Made by a program: the position numbers and the translations under genes. Below the pieces are notes generated by a model. The model did no database searches and was not told where the DNA came from. It saw nothing but the letters and a program-made list of their open reading frames with translations. From CAYXZO01 sp964469505 (GTDB lineage Bacteria; Fidelibacterota; UBA8477; JABMPR01), in contig CAYXZO010000021.1 in assembly GCA_964469505.1 (NCBI GenBank), positions 1 to 36,507 of the forward strand: a DNA stretch of 36,507 nt, given 5' to 3'. This document shows, in pieces, positions 1 through 6,265 of the stretch (its first letter is position 1; each line of letters starts with the position of its first letter).

Positions 1-877
1 CTACCCGGTTTTCGTTCGCAGAGGCGGTATATCCATACTGCGGTCGGTGACATATGGACCCCAACGTTTTCACTTCCCACCCCTCCGGAATCGGCCCAAG
101 TTCCGACTCCACGAAGCGGTCGGGGAAGAGGCGCAGGATGTGCTCGGGGAGGCCGAGGGCGTCGGGGTTGTCGCGGTAATGGGCAGCGCGTTGGGCGAAT
201 TTGTCGGGGATGGGATTATCAGCTTTGATTGCATTGACCACCACCGGGTCGAAGTCCACGAACCAGCTCTTAAACAGCGCCTGCGCCATGGCCTCCAGCG
301 TCTCATTTATCCGCCGGTTCAGCTCGATCTTGTCATCCAGTGTACCCAGGATGTGGGCGATGGCGCGTTGTTCGGGGAGGGGAGGATAACCCGCTTTGAT
401 ATTCTCTAGGTCACGCTTGGTGACGTGTCCTAAACCAGTCGTTTGCTTGTTTCGAGCTATTTGCACGAAGTTGGGTTTCAGATACTTAAGGAGGTAGTAG
501 AAGAAAACTCGATCAATACCCTCAGTCGGCTTTACCCGGAATATATGCTGATTGAGCCAACCTTCTGGGCCTCGCCACCAGAATGCGTCGATGGAAGTTT
601 CAGGCTGGCCTGACCAGGAAAAGAGTAGATCTCCAGGACGAACTCGAACGGATTCATCGAACGTCTGCTGAGTGAATTTGGTCTGGCCGGAGATTCCGCC
701 CTTGATCTCTGCTATCTTGATGACAGGTATACCTGTGGAGCTAAACTGGACGTTTCGGAATGCTAATCCGTTTACCCACTGCGCCATTGAGTACAGTGGG
801 ACCCTCTGCCAGTGGTCGGGCAATTGGGGGTAGTAAAGCCGTCTTTTGTTGTTTTCCATATCAGTGTTACCCCCCAT
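1..877 (-). CDS. hsdS: Type I restriction-modification specificity subunit HsdS (partial, C-terminus outside window)
   Basis: DNA-recognition subunit of a type I restriction enzyme; it positions HsdM (and HsdR) on a bipartite target. The reading frame is open from the start to the left edge (292 codons plus one base). It shows a first target-recognition domain (opening around YYPQLPDHW, residues ~15-170), then the typical conserved spacer PPLPEQRAIAHILGTLDDKI followed by a helical segment ending in FKSWFVDFDPV, and then the opening of a second half (GPIPEGWEV), as expected for a two-TRD HsdS. The start at 877 is chosen because GGAGG (887-891, minus strand) lies 9 bases upstream. The next in-frame ATG, at 859, has no nearby Shine-Dalgarno. 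The start lies inside a short hsdM-like tail (867-911). The second recognition domain, and possibly hsdR, would lie beyond position 1. The family call is secure; the start is moderately secure. Confidence 0.9.
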   Translation of the reverse strand, partial: MGGNTDMENNKRRLYYPQLPDHWQRVPLYSMAQWVNGLAFRNVQFSSTGIPVIKIAEIKGGISGQTKFTQQTFDESVRVRPGDLLFSWSGQPETSIDAFWWRGPEGWLNQHIFRVKPTEGIDRVFFYYLLKYLKPNFVQIARNKQTTGLGHVTKRDLENIKAGYPPLPEQRAIAHILGTLDDKIELNRRINETLEAMAQALFKSWFVDFDPVVVNAIKADNPIPDKFAQRAAHYRDNPDALGLPEHILRLFPDRFVESELGPIPEGWEVKTLGSICHRPQYGYTASANENRV

Positions 878-911
878 ACGCCAATGCCTCCAGATTTTTC
901 TTGATATTGAT
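867..911 (-). repeat. hsdM-tail-like junction element preceding hsdS
   Basis: Read on the minus strand this encodes IKKNLEALAYGG and a TAA stop, nearly the same as the true C-terminus of HsdM (IKKNLEVLGYGS). It is not attached to an hsdM gene: the frame is closed upstream by a TGA near 959. CTGGAGG in this tail serves as the Shine-Dalgarno, and TATGGG supplies the ATG of hsdS. It is one of three such elements in the locus (the others are at 1495-1545 and 3283-3330). Best read as a remnant of another hsdM-hsdS junction. Confidence 0.75.
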
Positions 912-977
912 CACCGGTTTCCGCTCGGTGTCAAATGTTTGCGCGGGTCCGTCGTCTGTTTGTCACCTTTTTACGTA

Positions 978-1505
978 TCACTCTCCATCCCCCACTTCAA
1001 ACCCAATCCGCCGTTTCGGCTCCGGTGAAGGCGGCGCCATCAACTGGCGGATGGCGTCGAACACCTTTTTGAATTGGTGGTCGTACTTGCGTTCAAGGGC
1101 GTCAAGCTTGCGAGCTAGTTCCTCGTGGCTCGCTAGCATCTTACGAAGCTTGACGAACGTTCGCATGATCTGGATGTTGACTTGAATGGCACGCTCGCTA
1201 CGCAAGACGCTTGAGAGCATGGCCACACCCTGCTCGGTGAAGGCGTAGGGCAGATAGCGACGACCACCCCAGGATCTTGAGGTCAAAGATTGTGACCTCA
1301 AGATGTCGAATTCCTCTTTGCTCAGCTGAAACATAAAATCCTCGGGAAACCGAGAAATGTTCCGCTTGACCGCCTGTACTAGTACTTTCGTCTCCACGCC
1401 GTAAAGGGCGGCCAGGTCGGCATCTAACATCACCTTTTGCCCGCGTATAACTAGAATGGACTGCTCAATTCGCCCTAAAGGCATGAGATCAGCCTCACCC
1501 CCCAT
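978..1505 (-). CDS. ORF6N-domain (KilA-N-related) protein
   Basis: A 175-residue protein with an ORF6N-type DNA-binding domain, a family found in phages and in accessory genes of restriction loci. The visible family signature is VMLDADLAALYGV, then VKRNISRFPEDFMF, then FTEQGVAMLSSVL and the IQVNIQIMRTFVKLR helix (residues ~20-130). The C-terminal third is charged and probably coiled-coil (ELARKLDALERKYDHQFKKV). It sits between hsdM and hsdS and starts inside an hsdM-tail-like element, with GGAGG 9 bases before its ATG. Its partner and activity are not evident from sequence. It could regulate the locus or be part of a defence or toxin module; neither is shown. Family assignment is confident, role is not. 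Confidence 0.85.
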   Translation of the reverse strand: MGGEADLMPLGRIEQSILVIRGQKVMLDADLAALYGVETKVLVQAVKRNISRFPEDFMFQLSKEEFDILRSQSLTSRSWGGRRYLPYAFTEQGVAMLSSVLRSERAIQVNIQIMRTFVKLRKMLASHEELARKLDALERKYDHQFKKVFDAIRQLMAPPSPEPKRRIGFEVGDGE

Positions 1506-1545
1506 ACCCCAGAACCTCCAGATGCTGCTTTATCTCCGCCCCCTG
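1495..1545 (-). repeat. hsdM-tail-like junction element preceding the ORF6N gene
   Basis: Read on the minus strand this encodes QGAEIKQHLEVLGYGG followed by TGA. It matches the usual C-terminus of HsdM but is detached from any hsdM gene: an in-frame TAG lies at 1546-1548. The codons CTG GAG G form the Shine-Dalgarno, and TATGGG provides the ATG (1503-1505) of the ORF6N gene. It differs in sequence from the native hsdM end (3283-3330), so it is probably derived from a different hsdM allele rather than a recent duplication of this one. Confidence 0.75.
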
Positions 1546-1593
1546 CTACCGCACCTTATGGAATGACTTACAGAGAGTTAAATACACATAGTT

Positions 1594-2118
1594 TTAGTCG
1601 TTCCCAATATCATCCTCGCCGACTTTTTGGCTCTTCCCCAATACAAACCGGGCGTGTTCAATACGCAGCATCTCGTATGGGGTTAGAAACCGAATCCTCA
1701 GTCCGACGCAGACATTGGGAATCTTTATCCTTTTCCTTGAATCGGAAGGAATTTCATGGGTCACGACGGTATATTCATGTGCCAGCGCATGGGCTATGAG
1801 GTAGTAGTCCGCCACCTGGAAGAAAGTATTTACCGCTGCTGGTTCATATCCTTGTTTAACCACCCACTGACTCACCTGGCCAAGAGCATCCATTGTCTGT
1901 GAATCTGGTGGCAAAAAAAACGATGAGCCTCGTTCTATTGCCCATTTAGCCAGCTCATCGTTCCCGGCAACGAGCTCATTACTTACTTTCTCAATACTGA
2001 ACACCTTCTGTGCGTTATTCGCCTCAATCAACCAGTCCCAAAAGGCTGGGCAGAAATCGAATCCGTAATGCAAGTTTTTAGCCTGAATAAACACGTTAGC
2101 ATCGAGCAAATAGGCCAT
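1594..2118 (-). CDS. PIN-like DUF4411 family protein, putative RNase toxin
   Basis: About 174 residues. The N-terminus (YLLDANVFIQAKN) carries the first PIN acidic residue on a beta strand, a glutamate follows in EKVSNELV, and a later acidic site is in ADYYLIAHALA, ahead of a strand VVTHE. This pattern fits the DUF4411 branch of PIN-like nucleases. The start overlaps the stop of the upstream ImmA/IrrE gene as TGATG (ATG at 2118); a GTG at 2121 is an equally coupled alternative. The pair XRE-ImmA/IrrE plus PIN-like protein has the layout of a toxin-antitoxin-type module, which is inference from family and coupling. It lies within the hsdM-hsdS interval. Nuclease activity is not demonstrated by the sequence. 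Confidence 0.8.
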   Translation of the reverse strand: MAYLLDANVFIQAKNLHYGFDFCPAFWDWLIEANNAQKVFSIEKVSNELVAGNDELAKWAIERGSSFFLPPDSQTMDALGQVSQWVVKQGYEPAAVNTFFQVADYYLIAHALAHEYTVVTHEIPSDSRKRIKIPNVCVGLRIRFLTPYEMLRIEHARFVLGKSQKVGEDDIGND

Positions 2119-3293
2119 CACACAACACCTAATACCTGGGCAAACTTTTTGAAGGTTTCTGCCTTGGAGATGCCTAACATCCGGTAAGCATCGCGAAACA
2201 AGACTTGTCCCTCATAAGCGCTACTGATTAAAGCACGGGCAAAATTTTTACTTACTCTCCGGCTGAGGGTACTGTAAAAATCTCCGCCTTTTTCGGTCCG
2301 AGCCTGGCGCTCATAGGCTAATAAGCGCTCCAATTCCTTTTGGAATGCCTTTTGGTAAGTCTCCCAATCTAGATAACTGCAGTCAAAAAGCCGCCGTAGA
2401 ATAACCAAGGTGCTGACTTTGAACATTCGTGCCAGTCGATTCATTTCCATTGGTAAAGAATTTTTGGGGTCATAGCTATACATCAATGCTGTCGCGGGGA
2501 CTAGTAGTTCCGCCGCAACCTTATTACACCAATTTTCAACACCATCGTCTGGAGTGCGGAAGACTTCGGAATCGGAGATCCCCGATTTCCCCAGCCAGAC
2601 ATGGGCTAGCTCGTGAGCCAGGGTAAATATCTTTGCCGAGACAGTGTCAGCGCCGTTGATGAAAATCAGCGGCGCTAAATCATCGACTAATGCAAAACCA
2701 CGGAACTCGTCCGGATCGAGTTTCCGGTGGGTATTGCTTCCCACGACCCCGTTTACCATGACCAAGATGCCATTGGCCTCAACCTGGTTGATAAACTGAC
2801 TAAGTGCTTGCGTCCAGCTCGGAATATATTTGCGTTCTTTAATATCAAATTTAAAGCGTTCCCGTATATCGGTGGCCACTTCATCGGGATTGTCACTTAT
2901 GGAGGCAGATCCGACAAAAGAGAGTGGTTCCTCACCAAGGGATAAGAGGTAGTTTCGATACCAATCCTGGGCATGTTGACAGGAATAAATAGTCTCGAGA
3001 AGTTCAGCGCTGGGCCTTGAATATTCCATCCGGGGTAAGGTGCGAAAGTCGGGTATGGGAAGCGGTTCTTCCGGTGGAGAATCCAGGAAGAGAAAACCTA
3101 ATGGCACATGGAGCGTTTTCGCTAGTCGTTCTAGTTGTTTTAGAGTTGGTTGTGCTTCTCCGCTTTCCCAGGACTCGATATTGGGAAAAGCTTTTTTCAA
3201 GGTTGCAATGGGCCGGGAGGCTCGCTCGCGGGCCCAACGCAGCAATTCAGGTTTCACATAGACTCGTAAACTTTTTGTCGCTCTAACTCCCAT
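2118..3293 (-). CDS. XRE-type HTH and ImmA/IrrE (DUF955) metallopeptidase
   Basis: 391 residues. An N-terminal helix-turn-helix (residues ~12-66, containing IESWESGEAQPTLKQLERLA) is followed by a DUF955 zinc peptidase domain. Its HExxH motif is seen as HELAH at residues 227-231, with conserved NGADTVSAKIFTLAHELAH context and a later NKVAAELLVP helix. Proteins of this type act as regulators or antitoxins that can cleave a partner repressor or inhibitor. The ATG (3291-3293) lies inside the last codons of hsdM, overlapping it by 11 bases, with GAGG from the hsdM tail upstream. It is translationally coupled to the downstream PIN-like gene. It appears intact and its domain identity is clear; its target is unknown. 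Confidence 0.9.
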   Translation of the reverse strand: MGVRATKSLRVYVKPELLRWARERASRPIATLKKAFPNIESWESGEAQPTLKQLERLAKTLHVPLGFLFLDSPPEEPLPIPDFRTLPRMEYSRPSAELLETIYSCQHAQDWYRNYLLSLGEEPLSFVGSASISDNPDEVATDIRERFKFDIKERKYIPSWTQALSQFINQVEANGILVMVNGVVGSNTHRKLDPDEFRGFALVDDLAPLIFINGADTVSAKIFTLAHELAHVWLGKSGISDSEVFRTPDDGVENWCNKVAAELLVPATALMYSYDPKNSLPMEMNRLARMFKVSTLVILRRLFDCSYLDWETYQKAFQKELERLLAYERQARTEKGGDFYSTLSRRVSKNFARALISSAYEGQVLFRDAYRMLGISKAETFKKFAQVLGVV

Positions 3294-3330
3294 ATCCTAA
3301 TACCTCTAGGTTTTTCTTAATCTTCGCCTC
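3283..3330 (-). repeat. Native hsdM tail / junction element
   Basis: The real 3' end of hsdM (NLEAKIKKNLEVLGYGS then TAG). It overlaps the start of the ImmA/IrrE gene, the ATG falling inside TATGGG, and supplies the GAGG Shine-Dalgarno. The two detached copies are at 1495-1545 and 867-911. Confidence 0.8.
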
Positions 3331-4833
3331 CAGATTGCGCGCTTTATTGAACTGCTCGTAGAGCTTTTTTGTAAGTTTGGCCATTTTTTCCTCAAACGGC
3401 ACGCCGTCGTCTTCCTGCTCCTCCGCACCCACATAGCGACCGGGAGTGAGCACGTAGCCGTGCTCGCGAATTTGTTCGAGAGTCGCTGATTTCCACCAGC
3501 CAGGTTTGTCCTGATAATTTTCACCCTTTTTCCAGGCGTGATAAACGTACGCTATCTGGTTGATTTCTTCCTGAGTCAGTTCCCGGTGAATCCGGTCCAC
3601 CAACTGCCCCATGCGCCGGGCATCGATAAAGAGTATCTCTCCTTGCCGATCGCGGAAACCCCGGTTGGAGTCGGCTCGCTTGTTACGGGTTACAAACCAG
3701 AGACTCACGGGAATCTGGGTGGTGTAGAAAAGCTGGCCCGGGAGCGCCACAATACAATCCACCAAGTCGTGCTCGATGATGCCCTTACGGATGGCGAGTT
3801 CAGCCTTGGTGGAGGTTGAGAGGGAGCCATTGGCCATTACGAATCCTGCGATTCCCTGGGGGTTGAGGTGGTAGATGAAATGCTGAATCCAGGCGTAGTT
3901 GGCATTGTTCACCGGTGGCACGCCATATCTCCAGCGAGGGTCGTCTCGAAGTCGCTCGCCACCCCAGTCGCTCATGTTGAACGGCGGATTGGCCAGGATG
4001 TAATCGGCTTTAAGATCCTTGTGTAGGTCATTGAAAAAGGTGTCCGCGTGGTGGGGACCGAGGTCAGCATCAATGCGACGGATAGCTAAATTCATTTTGG
4101 CTAAGCGCCAGGTGGTGGGGTTGGATTCCTGTCCGTAGATAGCAATATCTCCCAGCCGGCCGCCATGCTCTTCTACGAATTTTTCGGACTGCACGAACAT
4201 GCCACCGGAGCCGCAACAAGGATCATACACCCGGCCTTTATAGGGTTCAATCATTTGGACCAGCAACTGCACCACGCACTGAGGTGTGTAGAATTCTCCC
4301 CCTCCTTTGCCTTCGGCAGCGGCAAAACGCCCCAGGAAGTATTCGTATACCCGCCCCAGCGGGTCCTTAACTCCGGATTCTTTAGCTTTAAGGTTGATAT
4401 CACCCACCATTTTGACCAGTTCGCCCAAGCGGGTTTTATCCAGGGTCGGACGGGAATAATCTTTGGGTAGCACACCTTTCAGGCTCGGGTTTTCCCGCTC
4501 GATGGCAGTCATAGCTTCATCGATCACCCGGCCAATGGTGGGTTGTGGCGCCTGGGCCTGGATTTGCTCCCAGCGCGCTTCTGGTGGTACCCAGAAAATA
4601 TTGGCTGCCAGATATTCGTCGCGATCTTCCGGATCCGTGTATTCGGTTTCCTGTAAGGCTTTGAGCTCGTTGTATTTTTCCTCAAAGGCGTCGGATATGT
4701 ATTTCAGAAAGATTAGCCCCAGTACCACGTGTTTGTATTCCGAGGCGTCCATATGACCACGCAGCTTATCGGCCATTTCCCAGAGCTTGTTCTCAAAACC
4801 GAGGTTGGCGCCATTTTGTTTGTTCTTCGTCAT
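3283..4833 (-). CDS. hsdM: Type I restriction-modification DNA methyltransferase subunit HsdM
   Basis: 516 residues, full length for the family. The HsdM N-terminal helical domain (residues ~10-150, with LRGHMDASEYKHVVLGLIFL) precedes an N6-adenine methyltransferase domain. SAM-binding motif I is DPCCGSGG (from residue 204) and catalytic motif IV is NPPF (282-285). The C-terminus is IKKNLEVLGYGS. It methylates adenine in complex with HsdS. The start has a strong Shine-Dalgarno, GAAGGAGG, 4 bases before ATG. The promoter candidate is at 4971-4998, leaving a leader of about 130 bases. In most loci hsdS follows directly, but here three accessory genes intervene. No hsdR is visible in the window. 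Confidence 0.96.
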   Translation of the reverse strand: MTKNKQNGANLGFENKLWEMADKLRGHMDASEYKHVVLGLIFLKYISDAFEEKYNELKALQETEYTDPEDRDEYLAANIFWVPPEARWEQIQAQAPQPTIGRVIDEAMTAIERENPSLKGVLPKDYSRPTLDKTRLGELVKMVGDINLKAKESGVKDPLGRVYEYFLGRFAAAEGKGGGEFYTPQCVVQLLVQMIEPYKGRVYDPCCGSGGMFVQSEKFVEEHGGRLGDIAIYGQESNPTTWRLAKMNLAIRRIDADLGPHHADTFFNDLHKDLKADYILANPPFNMSDWGGERLRDDPRWRYGVPPVNNANYAWIQHFIYHLNPQGIAGFVMANGSLSTSTKAELAIRKGIIEHDLVDCIVALPGQLFYTTQIPVSLWFVTRNKRADSNRGFRDRQGEILFIDARRMGQLVDRIHRELTQEEINQIAYVYHAWKKGENYQDKPGWWKSATLEQIREHGYVLTPGRYVGAEEQEDDGVPFEEKMAKLTKKLYEQFNKARNLEAKIKKNLEVLGYGS

Positions 4834-4970
4834 TCGGCCTCCTTCAAGATATGCACGCGCCCGTCAGATTTGTCGATGTCATGTAATAAATACGCACACC
4901 TTGGCGAATGATAACTTGCCCTAATTCAGTTCCCACAGCCTTAAACCTCATTCAGTTTGCCAATTAGCGT

Positions 4971-4998
4971 ATTTTACTGCAACTGACAATTGGTGCAA
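4971..4998 (-). promoter_or_regulatory. Candidate sigma-70-type promoter of the hsd operon
   Basis: On the minus strand TTGCAC is followed, after 16 bases, by TAAAAT. Four and five of six positions match the consensus. The predicted transcription start is about 130 bases before hsdM. The same -35 hexamer and spacing occur at the nqr promoter (18480-18507). Confidence 0.5.
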
Positions 4999-5094
4999 AT
5001 GGGTTTACACTTCCCATTTCTTGTTTTCTCGTCTAATGGCAACTAACAGCGTCTCAGCTACTATGATCCACCACCGTCACCTGGAGCGGGGTGG

Positions 5095-5110
5095 GACGTG
5101 ACACCACGTC
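5095..5110. repeat. Inverted repeat GACGTG-N4-CACGTC
   Basis: Perfect 6-base arms separated by ACAC, in the intergenic region downstream of the outer-membrane gene. No T-run follows on either strand, so it is not a terminator. It could be a protein-binding site or chance. Confidence 0.35.
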
Positions 5111-5206
5111 ATGGGAGCAGCTTTCTAAAAAGGAAAAACAAAATAAGCACAATACCAATCTGTGTGCCCATTCTGGAAGAGAACAGTTGTTATTAATCGA
5201 CTGAGT

Positions 5207-6265
5207 TTAATCCGTTGAAGAAGCTTTCCACCCGAACGGCCACTTCGGCTCAAGAAAACTCAACCCTATCCGTTGCGTATTACCCCCGGCGCCTTCCAGG
5301 GTGTTGGTCTGTAGGGCGTAGTACAAGGTGAAATAACGGGTCCGGACGGCAGCGCCCAGCCGGAACGACTTCTGGGAGTTGCGACCCAGAAAGAGAAAAA
5401 CCTGGTTTTTGAAACCGATTTCCAGCCCCATGGCGGGAGTCTTGGAGAATTTGAAACTGTTCAGCTCCGTTTGCCACTGTACCACCGGGCGCAGAATGAA
5501 GGGCGTGCGCTTGCTACGGTAATAGTAGTCGCTACCCACGTAGAGAATGGGTCGGTAGGTTTCGGTGAGACCTGTATTCCAGAATACCACCGTGGTGAGG
5601 GCGTCGGTCAATTCCGCACCCAGGCGCCAGGAGGGGAGGGGCTGATACAAGGCACTGAAATGAAACCCAACTCCTATTCCTGTAGCGGAGTACAGGTCGT
5701 GGAGTAACAGGCGGATGGTGGCCCCCAGGGCCAGTTTGCGGGTGCGGGGGAAGGCGCGGCTCACTTCCACCGCCAATTGACTGACCCCGAAACGCTTTAC
5801 CCGGTGGATATCCAGTCGTTCGCCCGGGTCTAATCTGCCGTTACCCTCGCCCGCATCGCCCGTGCCGGGCTGGCCGTCGGCCCCGTAATCCAGCAGAGCC
5901 TCCCGGGTGTCGGCGATATTGCTGACGGCGCCCCGGAATAGCGCCAAATTCCATCGGCCTTTACTAACGAAAAGTCCATCCGTCAGGTAAGCCGCGCCGA
6001 ACCCGGAGGTGTGTTGCCAGGCCAGTTTCAAGGGACGCGCCTGCAAAGCGGCGGCGTTACTCCCCAGGCTGACCTGGGAAAAAGAAAGAGCGTAGATTTC
6101 TCCCAGGGCGTAGGCGTCCAGCGCCAGGCCGAGGGTAAAAGGTTCTTCCCCCAGATTGGCTTCCGCAGCGGATAACCACCAGGGAGTTATCAAAACCAGA
6201 AGCAGTGATTTATACCAGCGCACTTTAGACCTACGCGCGGAGCCACCGGCCAGTTCCCGGAGCAT
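5207..6265 (-). CDS. Outer-membrane beta-barrel protein (PorV/PorQ-like, function unknown)
   Basis: 352 residues. The N-terminus has a basic stretch, a hydrophobic core (SLLLVLITPWWL) and a cleavage-like SAAEA, so export is likely. The body shows alternating beta strands with aromatic ends, such as TRYFTLYYALQT and AMGLEIGFKNQVFLFLG, typical of an outer-membrane barrel of the PorV/PorQ/UPF0164 kind common in FCB bacteria. A loop near residues 130-150 holds a DxNGxLDPGE-like calcium-binding motif (GEGNGRLDPGERLD), also found in the receptor gene at the right end. The ATG overlaps the mutS stop by one base (TAATG), so it is the last gene of the tauE-sel-mutS operon. An internal GTG at the codon before RWYKS could be the true start. 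No specific function is recognisable. Confidence 0.75.
   Translation of the reverse strand: MLRELAGGSARRSKVRWYKSLLLVLITPWWLSAAEANLGEEPFTLGLALDAYALGEIYALSFSQVSLGSNAAALQARPLKLAWQHTSGFGAAYLTDGLFVSKGRWNLALFRGAVSNIADTREALLDYGADGQPGTGDAGEGNGRLDPGERLDIHRVKRFGVSQLAVEVSRAFPRTRKLALGATIRLLLHDLYSATGIGVGFHFSALYQPLPSWRLGAELTDALTTVVFWNTGLTETYRPILYVGSDYYYRSKRTPFILRPVVQWQTELNSFKFSKTPAMGLEIGFKNQVFLFLGRNSQKSFRLGAAVRTRYFTLYYALQTNTLEGAGGNTQRIGLSFLEPKWPFGWKASSTD

Larger units (their letters stand above)
4834..5206. other. Intergenic region between hsdM and the outer-membrane protein gene
   Basis: 373 bases without a convincing gene. It holds the hsdM Shine-Dalgarno and promoter candidate near its hsdM side, and a 6-base inverted repeat at 5095-5110. 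On the minus strand after the outer-membrane gene there are T-rich runs (around 5131-5150) but no clear hairpin directly before them, so I do not call a terminator. It marks the border between the restriction locus and the sel-mutS operon. Confidence 0.6.

Noticed and set aside
760..1185. 141-codon open frame on the plus strand
   Set aside because: Antisense to hsdS and the ORF6N gene, which have clear family motifs; the translated product has no recognisable domain.
5131..5165. T-rich stretches after the outer-membrane gene (minus strand) as a terminator
   Set aside because: No stable hairpin directly precedes the T-runs, and the inverted repeat at 5095-5110 lies downstream of them and is followed by GC-rich sequence.
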